Source: Streptomyces sp. GS7
Lineage (GTDB): Bacteria; Actinomycetota; Actinomycetes; Streptomycetales; Streptomycetaceae
NCBI RefSeq assembly: GCF_009834125.1
Contig: NZ_CP047146.1
Location: forward strand, 1,171,501-1,235,500
DNA: 64,000 nt
Reading direction: 5' to 3'
The notes beneath the pieces are model-generated. The model had not been told where the DNA came from and ran no database searches. It was given only the letters and a program-made list of their open reading frames with translations. Position 1 is the stretch's first letter. Each line of letters begins with the position of its first letter. The position numbers were made by a program, and so were the translations under genes. Positions 1-10,022 of the stretch are shown here, piece by piece.

Positions 1-129
1 GGCGTGCTCGGGGTGCTGGGCGTCGGCGTGGTCAATGTCCTCTGGTGCCTGTTCGACCAGCCGTGGCGGCAGTGCTGGCACGACAAGTTCGCCCGTACCT
101 TCGTCGCCGACCGGCCGGGATCCGACTGA
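1..129 (+). CDS. RDD family membrane protein, C-terminal fragment
   Basis: Only the last 42 codons are inside the window; the start lies upstream. The visible end (VVNVLWCLFDQPWRQCWHDK, then FARTFVAD) closely matches the end of the next gene (LVNVLWCTWDKPYQQCLHDK), so the two are tandem paralogues. RDD proteins are small multi-pass membrane proteins, some linked to ion transport; the specific role here is unknown. The family assignment rests on paralogy with the complete neighbour. Confidence 0.7.
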   Translation, partial: GVLGVLGVGVVNVLWCLFDQPWRQCWHDKFARTFVADRPGSD

Positions 130-219
130 CCGTCACCCTGTCACCCGGCCCGGCGGCCCGGCTCCGCCGAACGGACGTCGCCGGATGCGGCGGCCGTCCG
201 CAGGGGGTCGACTCGGGCC

Positions 220-999
220 ATGAGTACCGACCAGCCCCGGCCCGGCCCCGGTGAACCGCCGGAGGACGAGCCGTTCCTGAAGAAGCCGTCGGAGCCCCCG
301 GCGGGCGGCGCCCCGTCCAACGGCGCACCGCGCAACGGCTCCGCGCAGGGCGCCGGACCGGGCGGCGAGGGCGGCGCCCCACCCCCGCCCGGCACCCCGC
401 CACCCCCGGGCGGAACCCCACCCCCCGGCGGTCCGCCCCCGGGGGGTCCGCCTCCCGGTGGCCCGCCGCCCCCGCCCGGTGGCCCCCCGCCGTCCTACGG
501 TGGCGGCCCCTACGGCGCGGGGGAGTACGGGGCCGATCCGCTGGCCGGGATGCCGCCGCTGGCGAACCGCGGCAAGCGGCTGCTCGCCCGCATCATCGAC
601 GCGATCATCATCGGCGTACCGGTCTCCCTGATCATGAACGCGATCGTCGGCTGGGTGGACTACTTCAGCACCAACAACGTCGAGACCAGCAAGCAGGCGA
701 CGGTGTCCGGTGTGACGATGCTGGTGTACCTGGTCTACGAGGGGCTGATGCTGACGAGCCGTGGGCAGACCGTCGGCAAGATGGCGATGAAGATCCGGGT
801 CGCGATGCTCTCCAACGGGTCGGTGCCGACCACGCAGGCCGGCTGGACCCGGGCCGCCGTCTACACCCTGCCGGAGATCGTGCCGTGCTGCGGCTTCGTC
901 TTCTGGCTGGTCAACGTCCTGTGGTGCACCTGGGACAAGCCGTACCAGCAGTGCCTGCACGACAAGGCGGCCCGGACCGTGGTGGTGGCCACGGACTGA
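220..999 (+). CDS. RDD family membrane protein with Pro/Gly-rich N-terminus
   Basis: A 259-aa protein. Residues 1 to about 105 are low-complexity, dominated by proline and glycine runs, and probably a disordered cytoplasmic tail. Residues 110-259 form the RDD domain, beginning LANRGKRLLARIIDAIIIG with the characteristic Arg and Asp residues. There are about three hydrophobic segments (near residues 127-145, 165-182 and 215-235) and a conserved RGQTVGKMAMKIRV stretch between the last two. It lies 90 nt after its paralogue. Family role: integral membrane protein of uncertain, possibly transport, function. The ATG is preceded by a distant CAGGGGG, so the ribosome-binding site is weak. Confidence 0.85.
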   Translation: MSTDQPRPGPGEPPEDEPFLKKPSEPPAGGAPSNGAPRNGSAQGAGPGGEGGAPPPPGTPPPPGGTPPPGGPPPGGPPPGGPPPPPGGPPPSYGGGPYGAGEYGADPLAGMPPLANRGKRLLARIIDAIIIGVPVSLIMNAIVGWVDYFSTNNVETSKQATVSGVTMLVYLVYEGLMLTSRGQTVGKMAMKIRVAMLSNGSVPTTQAGWTRAAVYTLPEIVPCCGFVFWLVNVLWCTWDKPYQQCLHDKAARTVVVATD

Positions 1000-1017
1000 G
1001 CGGGCGCCGGCGCCGGG

Positions 1018-1332
1018 TCAGCGGGAGTGCTCGCCGACCCGGGCCCCGGCGCGCGGACGCGGCGGCGCGAAGCGCTCGGCCGGGGCCGGTACCGCCGTCA
1101 ACGGGGCGGGCGCGGCGGGGGACTTGACGCGGGCGGTGTGCCGGCGGACCACCCGTGACATGCCGGGCATCGGGACCGTCATCGCGACCAGCAGCCCGAG
1201 CCCCAGCCCGGCGATGGCAATGACCGCGACCCCGATCCCGGTCTGCGTCTGGGAGAGCAGCAGCATCGCGAGGGTGGAGAGAAAGACGGTGGCCGAACCG
1301 TAGACGAGCTGGGTGGCAGTCGGACGAGGCAT
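1018..1332 (-). CDS. small two-helix membrane protein, unknown function
   Basis: A 104-aa protein with two hydrophobic segments (about residues 8-27 and 32-53) and a basic, proline-rich C-terminal tail. It begins MPRPTATQLVYGSATVFLST. It ends 19 bp from the stop of the convergent RDD gene. I do not recognise a family beyond a conserved-looking Streptomyces small membrane protein. Coding use is supported by strong G/C at third positions and by the membrane-protein composition. Confidence 0.6.
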   Translation of the reverse strand: MPRPTATQLVYGSATVFLSTLAMLLLSQTQTGIGVAVIAIAGLGLGLLVAMTVPMPGMSRVVRRHTARVKSPAAPAPLTAVPAPAERFAPPRPRAGARVGEHSR

Positions 1333-2031
1333 GGCGGAATCCGTCCTCGGAGGGTCGGCAGGGGGGTCGGCTCAAGGGCGCGCCATCGGACGAGCCTACG
1401 GTCCCTTCTGCCCGAGCGGAACGCCAGGTAAGCGTGACCTTACCCACGGGTCGGAAGCACAGGGGGCGCACGGGCTCGTTGCAGGTTTGCCCGACAAGAA
1501 CCCCCCAAAGACGTCCTGCCTGTTGAGGGCGGGGGCGCATGCCCGGCGGGCATATACCTCGGCTGCCGAAGGGCCCCCGGCTCCGCCCGGATCGGGGAAA
1601 AATTTTCCGGTGCGCGGTGTCCGATATCCGTAACACGCGGGCTGGGTAAGGCGGTTGATCAAGTGGGGTGCCGTAGAGGGGAGTTGGGACCGGATGCTCC
1701 GGTTCCGCCGCCGGCGCCTCCGCGTACCGAAGCGGCATGCGGGTGGACGGCGGCGTCGGCCGGCCCCGTCGCCGGGTGGACCCTCCCCGGCGACGGGCGG
1801 ATCCCTCCGCCGCCGGGCCGCCCGTTCCTGACACCGGCCCCCGGATCGTGATCGGCGGGAAGGTCGAGAGGCGGCTCGGTGATAACGCCCATATGAGCCC
1901 CGTAGGTAAATGAAAAATAAAAATCGCAGGTCAGGGCCCTACCGGCCGATACCCCCTAGCGGGCGGTGGTCGACTCACGTTTAGATGCGTCCTACAGTTC
2001 TCTTGTTGACGCCGAGTCTCACGGGGGAGAT
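1333..2031. other. long intergenic region without a convincing gene
   Basis: About 700 bp between the small membrane protein (leftward) and the next gene (rightward). No open frame here has a plausible start, ribosome-binding site and protein-like composition. It contains two AT-rich islands that stand out in this genome: a GGAAAAATTTTCC palindrome at 1596-1608 and an A-rich run at 1904-1924. The second lies about 110 bp before the next start, where promoter elements would be expected. Confidence 0.5.
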
Positions 2032-2388
2032 ATGACGATGACCAGAGGCGGCTTCATCAGGCTTCCAGGAGGAAGCGTGGTGGTCGCCCTTTCACTGCCC
2101 AGACCGGACCACGGCCCGCTCTGCGGACCCTACGACGGCGGCTGCCGTATCCGGGTCCTGGTGCACGCCGTGAACCGCCAGCGCGCCCTGACCAGGCTGC
2201 GCAACCTCGGTCTGCGGGCGGTCTACCTGCGCGGTAACAGCGAGCCGCCGACACCGGACGAGATCACCGCCGTCCTGCACCACCCGGACGGCCTGGTCTG
2301 GCGCGAGGCGCCGGAGGACGAGACGGAGTCCTGGCACCCGATACGGGCGCTGCTGCGGCCCGCCGCCCGCCAGGCCGCGGGCGCCTGA
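2032..2388 (+). CDS. conserved hypothetical protein (118 aa)
   Basis: The start chosen is ATG at 2032 because GGGGGAGA (2023-2030) lies immediately before it; the frame also opens further upstream at 1966 but without a ribosome-binding site. The protein is soluble, with a predicted beta strand near the start (GGSVVVALSLP), then a segment pairing RIRVLVHAVNRQRALTRLRN with a C-terminal arginine- and alanine-rich helix. No catalytic motif is visible and I do not recognise the family. Confidence 0.6.
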   Translation: MTMTRGGFIRLPGGSVVVALSLPRPDHGPLCGPYDGGCRIRVLVHAVNRQRALTRLRNLGLRAVYLRGNSEPPTPDEITAVLHHPDGLVWREAPEDETESWHPIRALLRPAARQAAGA

Positions 2389-2414
2389 CGGGGGCTGCCC
2401 GGCCGCTCTGCCGG

Positions 2415-3011
2415 TCAGCCGCCGAGGACCACCGGCTTGCCGCTGAGCTCCGCGCCCGCCGCGCGGAGCTCTTCCAGCGCCCGCTCGGTGGTCCCGGCGG
2501 CCACTCCGGCCGTCAGGTCCAGCAGCACATGGGTGCGCAGCCCGGCGGCGAGCGCGTCCAGCGCGGTGGCCCGTACGCAGTGATCGGTGGCGATACCGAC
2601 CACGTCCACCTCGGTGACGCCGCGCTCGCGCAGCCAGTCCGCGAGCGGGGTGCCGTTCTCGTCGGCGCCCTCGAAACCGCTGTACGCGGCCGCGTACTCA
2701 CCCTTCGAGAACACCGCGTCGATCGCCCCGGAGGCGATGGCCGGGGCGAAGTTCGGGTGGAAGCCGCTGCCCTCGGTGCCCGCGACGCAGTGCGCCGGCC
2801 AGGAGTCCCGGAAGTCGGGGTGGTCGGAGAAGTGGCCGCCGGGGTCGATGTGGTGGTCGCGGGTGGCCACCACGTGGCGGTAGCAGCCGCCGGCCGCCTG
2901 GCCGATCAGATCGGTGATGGCCGCCGCGACATCCGCACCCCCCGCCACCGCGAGGCTGCCGCCCTCGCAGAAGTCGTTCTGTACGTCGACGACGATGAGT
3001 GCCCGGTGCAT
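2415..3011 (-). CDS. pncA: nicotinamidase (isochorismatase-like hydrolase)
   Basis: A 198-aa cysteine hydrolase that deamidates nicotinamide to nicotinate for NAD salvage. It begins MHRALIVVDVQNDF. The family catalytic triad is present as Asp9, Lys103 (FSKGEY) and Cys145 (ATDHCVRATA), and the metal-site pattern is seen in RDHHIDPGGHFS (Asp52, His54, His60). Length is normal for the family. It lies downstream of pncB on the same strand, 172 bp away, so both successive salvage steps are encoded together. Confidence 0.92.
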   Translation of the reverse strand: MHRALIVVDVQNDFCEGGSLAVAGGADVAAAITDLIGQAAGGCYRHVVATRDHHIDPGGHFSDHPDFRDSWPAHCVAGTEGSGFHPNFAPAIASGAIDAVFSKGEYAAAYSGFEGADENGTPLADWLRERGVTEVDVVGIATDHCVRATALDALAAGLRTHVLLDLTAGVAAGTTERALEELRAAGAELSGKPVVLGG

Positions 3012-3138
3012 GGTGCGTGCCTTCCGGCTCGGATCGAGAGGCGCTGGATTTTTTGCGTGCGGAGGGGTGCGGGGGAGTGCAGAGGAGTGGTGTGACCGAG
3101 GGTAGCCACTGCGGGCGCTGTCGGGGAGGGCCCGGCGG

Positions 3139-3158
3139 CCCCGCGCGGGCGCGGGGCT
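3139..3158 (-). terminator. possible GC-rich hairpin between pncB and pncA
   Basis: A near-perfect 9-bp inverted repeat (GCCCCGCGC / GCGCGGGGC) just downstream of the pncB stop on the minus strand. There is no U-tract, so it may be an mRNA-stabilising or weak termination hairpin. Confidence 0.35.
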
Positions 3159-3183
3159 TCCCCCGGTGCGTACGCGGAGCCGC

Positions 3184-4512
3184 TCAGTGGAACTCGGTGG
3201 CGAGCACCGGCTCCCCGCGCGAGAGCTGGGTCGCCGACAGCGGCAGCCCGGCGCGGGCCGCGATGTGCCGGTCCCGGGCGGCGTCCAGCGGCTCCCGGGC
3301 CACCACCTTGCCGCCGCTGACCAGCGGCACCTGGAGCTGCCGGTCGGCCAGCCCGGCCGGCACCGGACCGGTGCCGATCACCTCGGCCTCGGCCACCCCG
3401 GCCTCGTCGAGCCGGCGCGCCGCCCACTTGCGCCCGCCGACCGAGGACTTGGCGCCCATCGACTTCTTCGCCACCGGCCGCAGCGGGGCGCCCGGCTTCT
3501 CGGTGTCCGCGCGGGCCACCAGCTTGTAGACCATCGAGCAGGTCGGGTGCCCGCTGCCGGTCACCAGCTGGGTGCCGACCCCGTACGCGTCCACCGGCGC
3601 CGCGGCGAGCGAGGCGATGGCGTACTCGTCCAGGTCGCTGGTGACCACGATCCTGGTGCTGGTCGCGCCCAGCTCGTCCAGCTGCTGGCGCACCCGGTGC
3701 GCGATCAGCAGCAGGTCGCCGGAGTCGATCCGTACGGCCCCCAGGCCGGTGCCGGCCACCTCGACCGCGGCGCGCACCGCCTCGGTCACGTCGAAGGTGT
3801 CCACCAGCAGCGTGGTGCCGCTGCCGAGGGTGTCGACCTGCGCGGTGAAGGCGTCCCGCTCGCTGTCGTGCAGCAGGGTGAAGGCGTGCGCGCTGGTGCC
3901 GACCGTGGGGATGTTGTAGCGGAAGCCGGCCGCCAGGTCCGAGGTGACGTGGAAGCCGCCGACGTACGCGGCGCGGGCCGCGGCCACCGCCGACAGCTCG
4001 TGGGTGCGCCGGGCGCCCATCTCCATCAGCGGCCGGTCGCCGGCCGCCACCGCCATCCGGGAGGCCGCCGCGGCCACCGCCGAGTCGTGGTTGAGGATCG
4101 AGAGGATCACCGTCTCCAGCACGACCGCCTCGGCGAAGGTGCCCTCGACACGCATGATCGGCGAGCCGGGGAAGTAGACCTCGCCCTCCGGGTAGCCCCA
4201 GATGTCGCCGCGGAAGCGGTACTCGGCCAGCCACTTGAGCGTCTGCTCGTCGAGGATGCCGCGCTCGCGCAGGAAGCCGAGGATGGTCTCGTCGAAGCGG
4301 AAGTTCTCCACCGCGTCGAGCACCCGCCCGGTCCCCGCCACCACGCCGTAGCGGCGGCCCTCGGGGAGCCGCCGGGTGAAGACCTCGAAGACCGACCGGC
4401 GGTGGGCGCTCCCGGACCGCAACGCGGCCTGGAGCATGGTGAGTTCGTACTGGTCGGTGAAGAGCGCAGTCGACGGCACGGCCACCGGCAGTCCCAGGTC
4501 TGCTGTGTTCAC
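3184..4512 (-). CDS. pncB: nicotinate phosphoribosyltransferase
   Basis: A 442-aa enzyme that joins nicotinate to PRPP to form nicotinate mononucleotide, the committed step of the Preiss-Handler NAD salvage route. Family features include FTDQYELTMLQAALRSG near the N-terminus, FRGDIWGYPEGEVYFPG, and RIDSGDL in the phosphate-binding region. GTG at 4512 is preferred (product begins MNTADLGLPVAVPSTALF) because a GAGGG lies 8-10 nt upstream. An in-frame ATG at 4557 would add 15 residues with no similar site. It is followed by pncA and is divergent from clpS. Confidence 0.92.
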   Translation of the reverse strand: MNTADLGLPVAVPSTALFTDQYELTMLQAALRSGSAHRRSVFEVFTRRLPEGRRYGVVAGTGRVLDAVENFRFDETILGFLRERGILDEQTLKWLAEYRFRGDIWGYPEGEVYFPGSPIMRVEGTFAEAVVLETVILSILNHDSAVAAAASRMAVAAGDRPLMEMGARRTHELSAVAAARAAYVGGFHVTSDLAAGFRYNIPTVGTSAHAFTLLHDSERDAFTAQVDTLGSGTTLLVDTFDVTEAVRAAVEVAGTGLGAVRIDSGDLLLIAHRVRQQLDELGATSTRIVVTSDLDEYAIASLAAAPVDAYGVGTQLVTGSGHPTCSMVYKLVARADTEKPGAPLRPVAKKSMGAKSSVGGRKWAARRLDEAGVAEAEVIGTGPVPAGLADRQLQVPLVSGGKVVAREPLDAARDRHIAARAGLPLSATQLSRGEPVLATEFH

Positions 4513-4751
4513 TTCGGCATCCCTCGCAATTCTCTCCCTGCGCGCCGTGCCGGGCACCGGCTGCGGTCCGGCAGCCCGCGGCGGCGGCCGCAGTCGTCAC
4601 AGCCCCCGGAGAGGCGGCATGGAGATGATGCTACCCCCATTACTCGTCACTCTGACGATAGTGGGGTCGCGGGCCGGACCGCGGCCGGTGCGCCGCGCCG
4701 ACGCGGCCCGCACGGGGGGCATTTGTGCACCACCCGCCCCCTGGTGGCAGC

Positions 4752-5114
4752 ATGGGCCCTGTGAGCGCCCACCCGTCACCCACGATCACTCCCCGGCCGC
4801 ACCGCTGCACCCTCAGTGTTCCGGTCGAGATCGAGCGTCCCGAGTCGAGCGAGGCACCCTTCGAGGTGCCGGAGCCCGACGTCCTGTGGGTCACGATCGT
4901 TCACAACGACCCCGTGAACCTCATGAGCTACGTCTCGTACGTCTTCCAGTCGTACTTCGGCTACTCCAAGGACAAGGCGCACCAGCTGATGCTCGACGTC
5001 CATCACAAAGGCCGCGCGATCGTCTCCAGCGGCACCCGCGAGGAAATGGAGCGCGACGTGCAGGCCATGCACGGCTACGGCCTGTGGGCGACCCTCCAAC
5101 AGGACCGCGCATGA
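4752..5114 (+). CDS. clpS: ATP-dependent Clp protease adaptor ClpS
   Basis: A 120-aa adaptor that binds ClpA/ClpC-type chaperones and delivers N-degron substrates to ClpP. The core ([20 protein letters not shown], then [17 protein letters not shown]) carries the expected N-degron-binding Asn-Asp and helix residues. The N-terminal extension is variable. ATG at 4752 is chosen; GTG at 4761 is an alternative. It overlaps the next gene by four bases (ATGA), so the two are translationally coupled. Confidence 0.92.
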   Translation: MGPVSAHPSPTITPRPHRCTLSVPVEIERPESSEAPFEVPEPDVLWVTIVHNDPVNLMSYVSYVFQSYFGYSKDKAHQLMLDVHHKGRAIVSSGTREEMERDVQAMHGYGLWATLQQDRA

Positions 5115-5707
5115 CCGGCCAGTTCGAGCCGCTGCCCGACGGCGGCGCCGCCGTACCGCTCGACGAGGTCGAGATCTCCATCCTGCGCAGCCTCGCCGTG
5201 CAGCTCCTGGAGCTGGTCGGCCCGGGCGCGGAGCCCGCCGACGGCGACGACAGCGACGACCTGCTGGCGTCGATCTTCAGCGACGGCCCCAGCGAGCCGC
5301 CCGCCGACCCGGTCCTGGCGCGCCTCTTCCCCGACGCGTACGGCGGTCCGGACCTGGTCCCCGACGACGATGTCCGCGCCGCCTCCGCCGAGTTCCGCCG
5401 CTACACGGAGAACGACCTGCGGGCCCGCAAGCGGGAGGACGCCCTCGCGCTGATCCGCGCGCTGGACGCGCTGGGCTCCGGGAAGGGCGGCGCCGTGCTG
5501 CGGCTGAAGCCCGAGGAGTGCCGGCAGTGGCTCGGCGGGCTCAACGACCTCCGGCTGGCCATCGGCACGCGGCTGGAGGTCACCGACGAGGACGACGGCG
5601 GCGAGCTGCTGCGGCTTCCGGACAGTGATCCGCGCAAGCCGATGGTGCTGGCCTACCTCTGGCTCGGCGGACTCCAGGAGACCCTGGTCGAAGCGCTCAC
5701 CGGATGA
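5111..5707 (+). CDS. DUF2017 family protein
   Basis: A 198-aa acidic, soluble protein. DUF2017 proteins are actinobacterial and typically encoded directly after clpS, as here with a four-base overlap. That context suggests a role near Clp-dependent proteolysis, but no activity is known to me. The sequence opens [24 protein letters not shown] and ends [20 protein letters not shown]; no catalytic motif is evident. Confidence 0.85.
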   Translation: MTGQFEPLPDGGAAVPLDEVEISILRSLAVQLLELVGPGAEPADGDDSDDLLASIFSDGPSEPPADPVLARLFPDAYGGPDLVPDDDVRAASAEFRRYTENDLRARKREDALALIRALDALGSGKGGAVLRLKPEECRQWLGGLNDLRLAIGTRLEVTDEDDGGELLRLPDSDPRKPMVLAYLWLGGLQETLVEALTG

Positions 5708-6040
5708 TATCCGGGAGGAAATCCGGGCGTACCACCGCGATTGCCCACCAGGTGTTCGCTCAGCGGAGCCTCAAATCCGGATAACGATCGCGTCACCGCA
5801 CCCATGTGGTGTGCTGCTGCTTCCGAAGTTTGTCCGGATTTCGCTGTGACCCTGCCCACTTTCTCTCTGGGCGATCTCCGGCAGGTCGTGATAAATGTTC
5901 TCGACCTGCCGTCAGCGACGCCACCCCTGTCGCTGCGGGAGCGCTGAGCCGGCCGACCGTCGGCGTACAGGAACTCCATCCGGGGGGATCGGGACCCGAT
6001 CCGGACAGACCGGGTCGGAATGGAGAAAGGCGCACCACTC
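5708..6040 (+). promoter_or_regulatory. hairpin-rich leader of the amino-acid permease
   Basis: A 333-bp gap that contains three inverted repeats in a row before the permease: GGCAGGTCG / CGACCTGCC (arms 5880-5888 and 5902-5910, AT-rich 13-nt spacer), CAGCGAC / GTCGCTG (5913-5919 and 5929-5935), and a palindrome GGATCGGGACCCGATCC (5986-6002). The arrangement would suit a structured 5' leader or operators for dimeric regulators. It matches no riboswitch class I recognise. Confidence 0.4.
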
Positions 6041-7471
6041 ATGACCTCTGTGCAGGTCGACAAGCATCACGACGGCAACGAGGCCGCTGGCAACGCCCCT
6101 GAAGAGGGCTACCAGCGGGGTCTGGGCAATCGCCAGATCCAGATGATCGCCATTGGCGGCGCCATCGGAACCGGTCTGTTCCTCGGGGCGGGCAAAGCGA
6201 TCTCGAAAGCCGGACCGAGCATCATCCTGGCCTACGCCATCGTCGGCCTGGTCATCTTCTTCATCATGCGGGCGCTGGGCGAACTGCTGATGTACCGGCC
6301 GGTCTCCGGTTCGTTCTCCGAATACGGCCGGGAATTCCTCGGCCCCTTCATCGGCTTCGTGACCGGCTGGACGTACTGGCTCTTCTGGGTCGTCACCGGC
6401 ATCACGGAAGTGACCGCCGCGGCCACCTATGTCCAGTACTGGGACAAGGGCATACCGCAGTGGGTGTCGGCGCTGGTCTTCACCGTCGCGCTCTTCGGCA
6501 TCAACCTCATCTCGGTCAAGATCTTCGGTGAACTGGAATTCTGGTTCTCGATGGTCAAGGTCACCGCGATCATCGGCATGATCCTGATCGGCCTCGGCGT
6601 CATCACCCTCGGCTTCTCCAAGGCCGGCGACACCGCGTCGTTCAGTCTCCTGTGGAGCCACGGCGGCTTCTTCCCCAAGGGCATCGGCGGCACGCTGATG
6701 ACGCTCCAGATCGTGATGTTCGCCTTCCTCGCCGTCGAACTCGTCGGCGTCACCGCGGGCGAGGCGAACGAGCCGAAGAAGGTGCTCCCCAGGGCCATCA
6801 ACACCGTGCCGTGGCGGATCGGCCTCTTCTACATCGGCGCACTCATCATCATCCTGTCCGTCGTCAGCTGGACGGCCTTCAAGCCGGGCGTCAGCCCGTT
6901 CGTCGCCGCCTTCCAGCAGATCGGCCTGCCGGCCGGCGCGGGCATCGTCAACTTCGTCGTGCTGACCGCGGCACTGTCCTCGGCCAACTCCGGTATGTAC
7001 TCCACCGGCCGGATGCTGCGCGACCTGGCGCTCAACGGCCAGGGCCCCAAGATCTTCACCCGGCTCAGCAAGACCGGCCTGCCCACCTGGGGCACCGGCA
7101 TCTCGGTCGCGCTGATGCTGTTCGGCGTCTACATCAACTACCAGTGGCCCGGCGACGCGTTCAACTACGTCGTCTCCTTCGCCACCATCTCCGGTATGTG
7201 GGCGTGGATCGTCATCCTGCTCTCGCAGCTGCGCTACCGGGCCAAGGCGAACCGCGGTGAACTGCCGCAGTCCGAGTTCAAGGCCCCCGGCGCCCCCTAC
7301 ACCTCGATCTTCGCGCTGGCCTTCATCGGCATGGTGATCGTGATGATGGGCATCGACCCGGACGCCCGGATCTCGCTCTACGCGGCTCCCCTGTGGGCGG
7401 TCATCATGGGCGTGGGCTACCTCGCCATCAAGCGCCGCGGCGCCGCCGAGGTGGGGGCCTCCGAGAAGTAA
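6041..7471 (+). CDS. amino acid permease (APC superfamily)
   Basis: A 476-aa, roughly 12-helix transporter of the AAT family (asparagine, GABA and aromatic amino-acid permeases). The signature near the N-terminus is GLGNRQIQMIAIGGAIGTGL, followed by the FSEYGREFLGPFIGFVTGWT region. ATG at 6041 is chosen because GGAGAAAGG lies about 10 nt before it; ATG at 6020 is in frame but lies upstream of that site. Substrate cannot be set from sequence; asparagine permease-like transporters are the closest in feel. Transcribed alone, with a terminator 46 bp after the stop. Confidence 0.88.
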   Translation: MTSVQVDKHHDGNEAAGNAPEEGYQRGLGNRQIQMIAIGGAIGTGLFLGAGKAISKAGPSIILAYAIVGLVIFFIMRALGELLMYRPVSGSFSEYGREFLGPFIGFVTGWTYWLFWVVTGITEVTAAATYVQYWDKGIPQWVSALVFTVALFGINLISVKIFGELEFWFSMVKVTAIIGMILIGLGVITLGFSKAGDTASFSLLWSHGGFFPKGIGGTLMTLQIVMFAFLAVELVGVTAGEANEPKKVLPRAINTVPWRIGLFYIGALIIILSVVSWTAFKPGVSPFVAAFQQIGLPAGAGIVNFVVLTAALSSANSGMYSTGRMLRDLALNGQGPKIFTRLSKTGLPTWGTGISVALMLFGVYINYQWPGDAFNYVVSFATISGMWAWIVILLSQLRYRAKANRGELPQSEFKAPGAPYTSIFALAFIGMVIVMMGIDPDARISLYAAPLWAVIMGVGYLAIKRRGAAEVGASEK

Positions 7472-7516
7472 CCCCGCGGCCGGGCCGGGCCCGCACCGCC
7501 CGCCTGTCCAGCATTC

Positions 7517-7553
7517 GGGCCCGTACGTACCACCCTTCGGTACGTACGGGCCC
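7517..7553 (+). terminator. strong hairpin terminator after the permease
   Basis: A perfect 15-bp inverted repeat (GGGCCCGTACGTACC / GGTACGTACGGGCCC) with a 7-nt loop, just after the permease stop and before mec. Confidence 0.75.
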
Positions 7554-7572
7554 TCTGCTTATTCTTGGCCGC

Positions 7573-7998
7573 ATGCTGACCCTCACCAAGGCCCTCCACG
7601 ACCGGATCGTCGAGCACGCCCGCCAGGACCACCCCGACGAGGCGTGCGGCGTGGTCGCGGGCCCGGCCGGCAGCGGGCGCCCCGAGCGGTTCGTCCCGAT
7701 GCTGAACGCGGCCCGCTCGCCCACCTTCTACGAGTTCGACTCCGCCGACCTGCTCAAGCTCTACCGCGAGATGGACGACCTGGACGAGGAACCGGTCATC
7801 ATCTACCACTCGCACACCGCCACCGAGGCATACCCCTCGCGCACGGACATCTCCTACGCCAACGAGCCCGGCGCGCACTACGTCCTCGTCTCCACCGCCG
7901 ATACCGACGACGCCGGGCCCTTCCAGTTCCGCTCGTTCCGCATCGTGGACGGCGAGGTCACCGAGGAAGAGGTCGAGATCGTCGAGGCGTACGCCTGA
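7573..7998 (+). CDS. mec: JAMM/M67 metallopeptidase Mec
   Basis: A 141-aa zinc isopeptidase. In actinobacteria Mec releases cysteine from the CysO-cysteine adduct made by CysM. The complete JAMM motif is visible: Glu23, His79 and His81 (YHSHTATEA) and Asp92 (PSRTD). ATG at 7573 is preferred over an in-frame start inside the permease gene. It lies upstream of the leader peptide, cysO and cysM, completing the sulfide carrier route. Its JAMM fold could also trim the C-terminus of CysO. Confidence 0.92.
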   Translation: MLTLTKALHDRIVEHARQDHPDEACGVVAGPAGSGRPERFVPMLNAARSPTFYEFDSADLLKLYREMDDLDEEPVIIYHSHTATEAYPSRTDISYANEPGAHYVLVSTADTDDAGPFQFRSFRIVDGEVTEEEVEIVEAYA

Positions 7999-8226
7999 GC
8001 CGTGGCCGACCTCATGCCGGGGCCGGACGACGGGCGTGACCTGGGGGTTCACCCCCCGGCGCGGTGCGCCCGGACGGCCCCGCGGGACCCGCGTCCCACC
8101 TGGCGTACAGCAAACGTCCGCATCATGGGACGAGGTTCCAGTACCCGGACCGGGAATGGCTACGATGACCGCATGGTTGACCGGACCGTGGGCGTAGCGG
8201 GTATAGCGAGCGAGCAGAGGCCGGGC

Positions 8227-8364
8227 ATGCTGACGCATGCCCCGCTCGCCACGCGCCGCTCCGCATCCGCCCTCCTGGGCGCCTTCGGCTGCGGAGCCGC
8301 ACGGCTGCACGTCGACCTGTGCCGCCTCTCCAGCGCCATCTGTACGCGCCGCGCCGCCGGCTGA
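8227..8364 (+). CDS. putative cysteine-type leader peptide upstream of cysO
   Basis: A 45-aa open frame with AGAGG (8216-8220) six bases before its ATG. Its C-terminal part reads RLHVDLCRLSSAIC, the motif of short actinobacterial leader peptides commonly found before sulfur and cysteine genes. Cysteine codons fall in FGCGAA, VDLC and SAIC. It sits about 200 bp before cysO, with GC-rich, structure-prone sequence between. The likely role is cis-regulation by translation across the Cys codons rather than a functional protein. An in-frame ATG at 8173 would extend it. Confidence 0.65.
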   Translation: MLTHAPLATRRSASALLGAFGCGAARLHVDLCRLSSAICTRRAAG

Positions 8365-9795
<1,431 letters not shown>

Positions 9796-10022
9796 GCCAC
9801 TCCAGGGGGCGGGGTGCCACCCGGCGGCAGCCGGGCGCCACAGCCGCCCCCCGGACTGGTGATTCCGCCCACAGCTCGCCCCACCAACGGCGCCACAGGA
9901 CCTTTCGCGCCTTACGCTCGTGGGCACCGCACAGACCGCCAAGGACCCGGCAGAACCCGGTAAGGACCCGCCGGGACGACCCATATGGGCCCGCCGCCCC
10001 GCCCACGGAGGTTCACGCCCGC

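Noticed and set aside
2906..4600. 564-codon minus frame overlapping pncA and pncB
   Set aside because: Low-complexity Arg/Gly frame in a different phase from two well-recognised enzymes.
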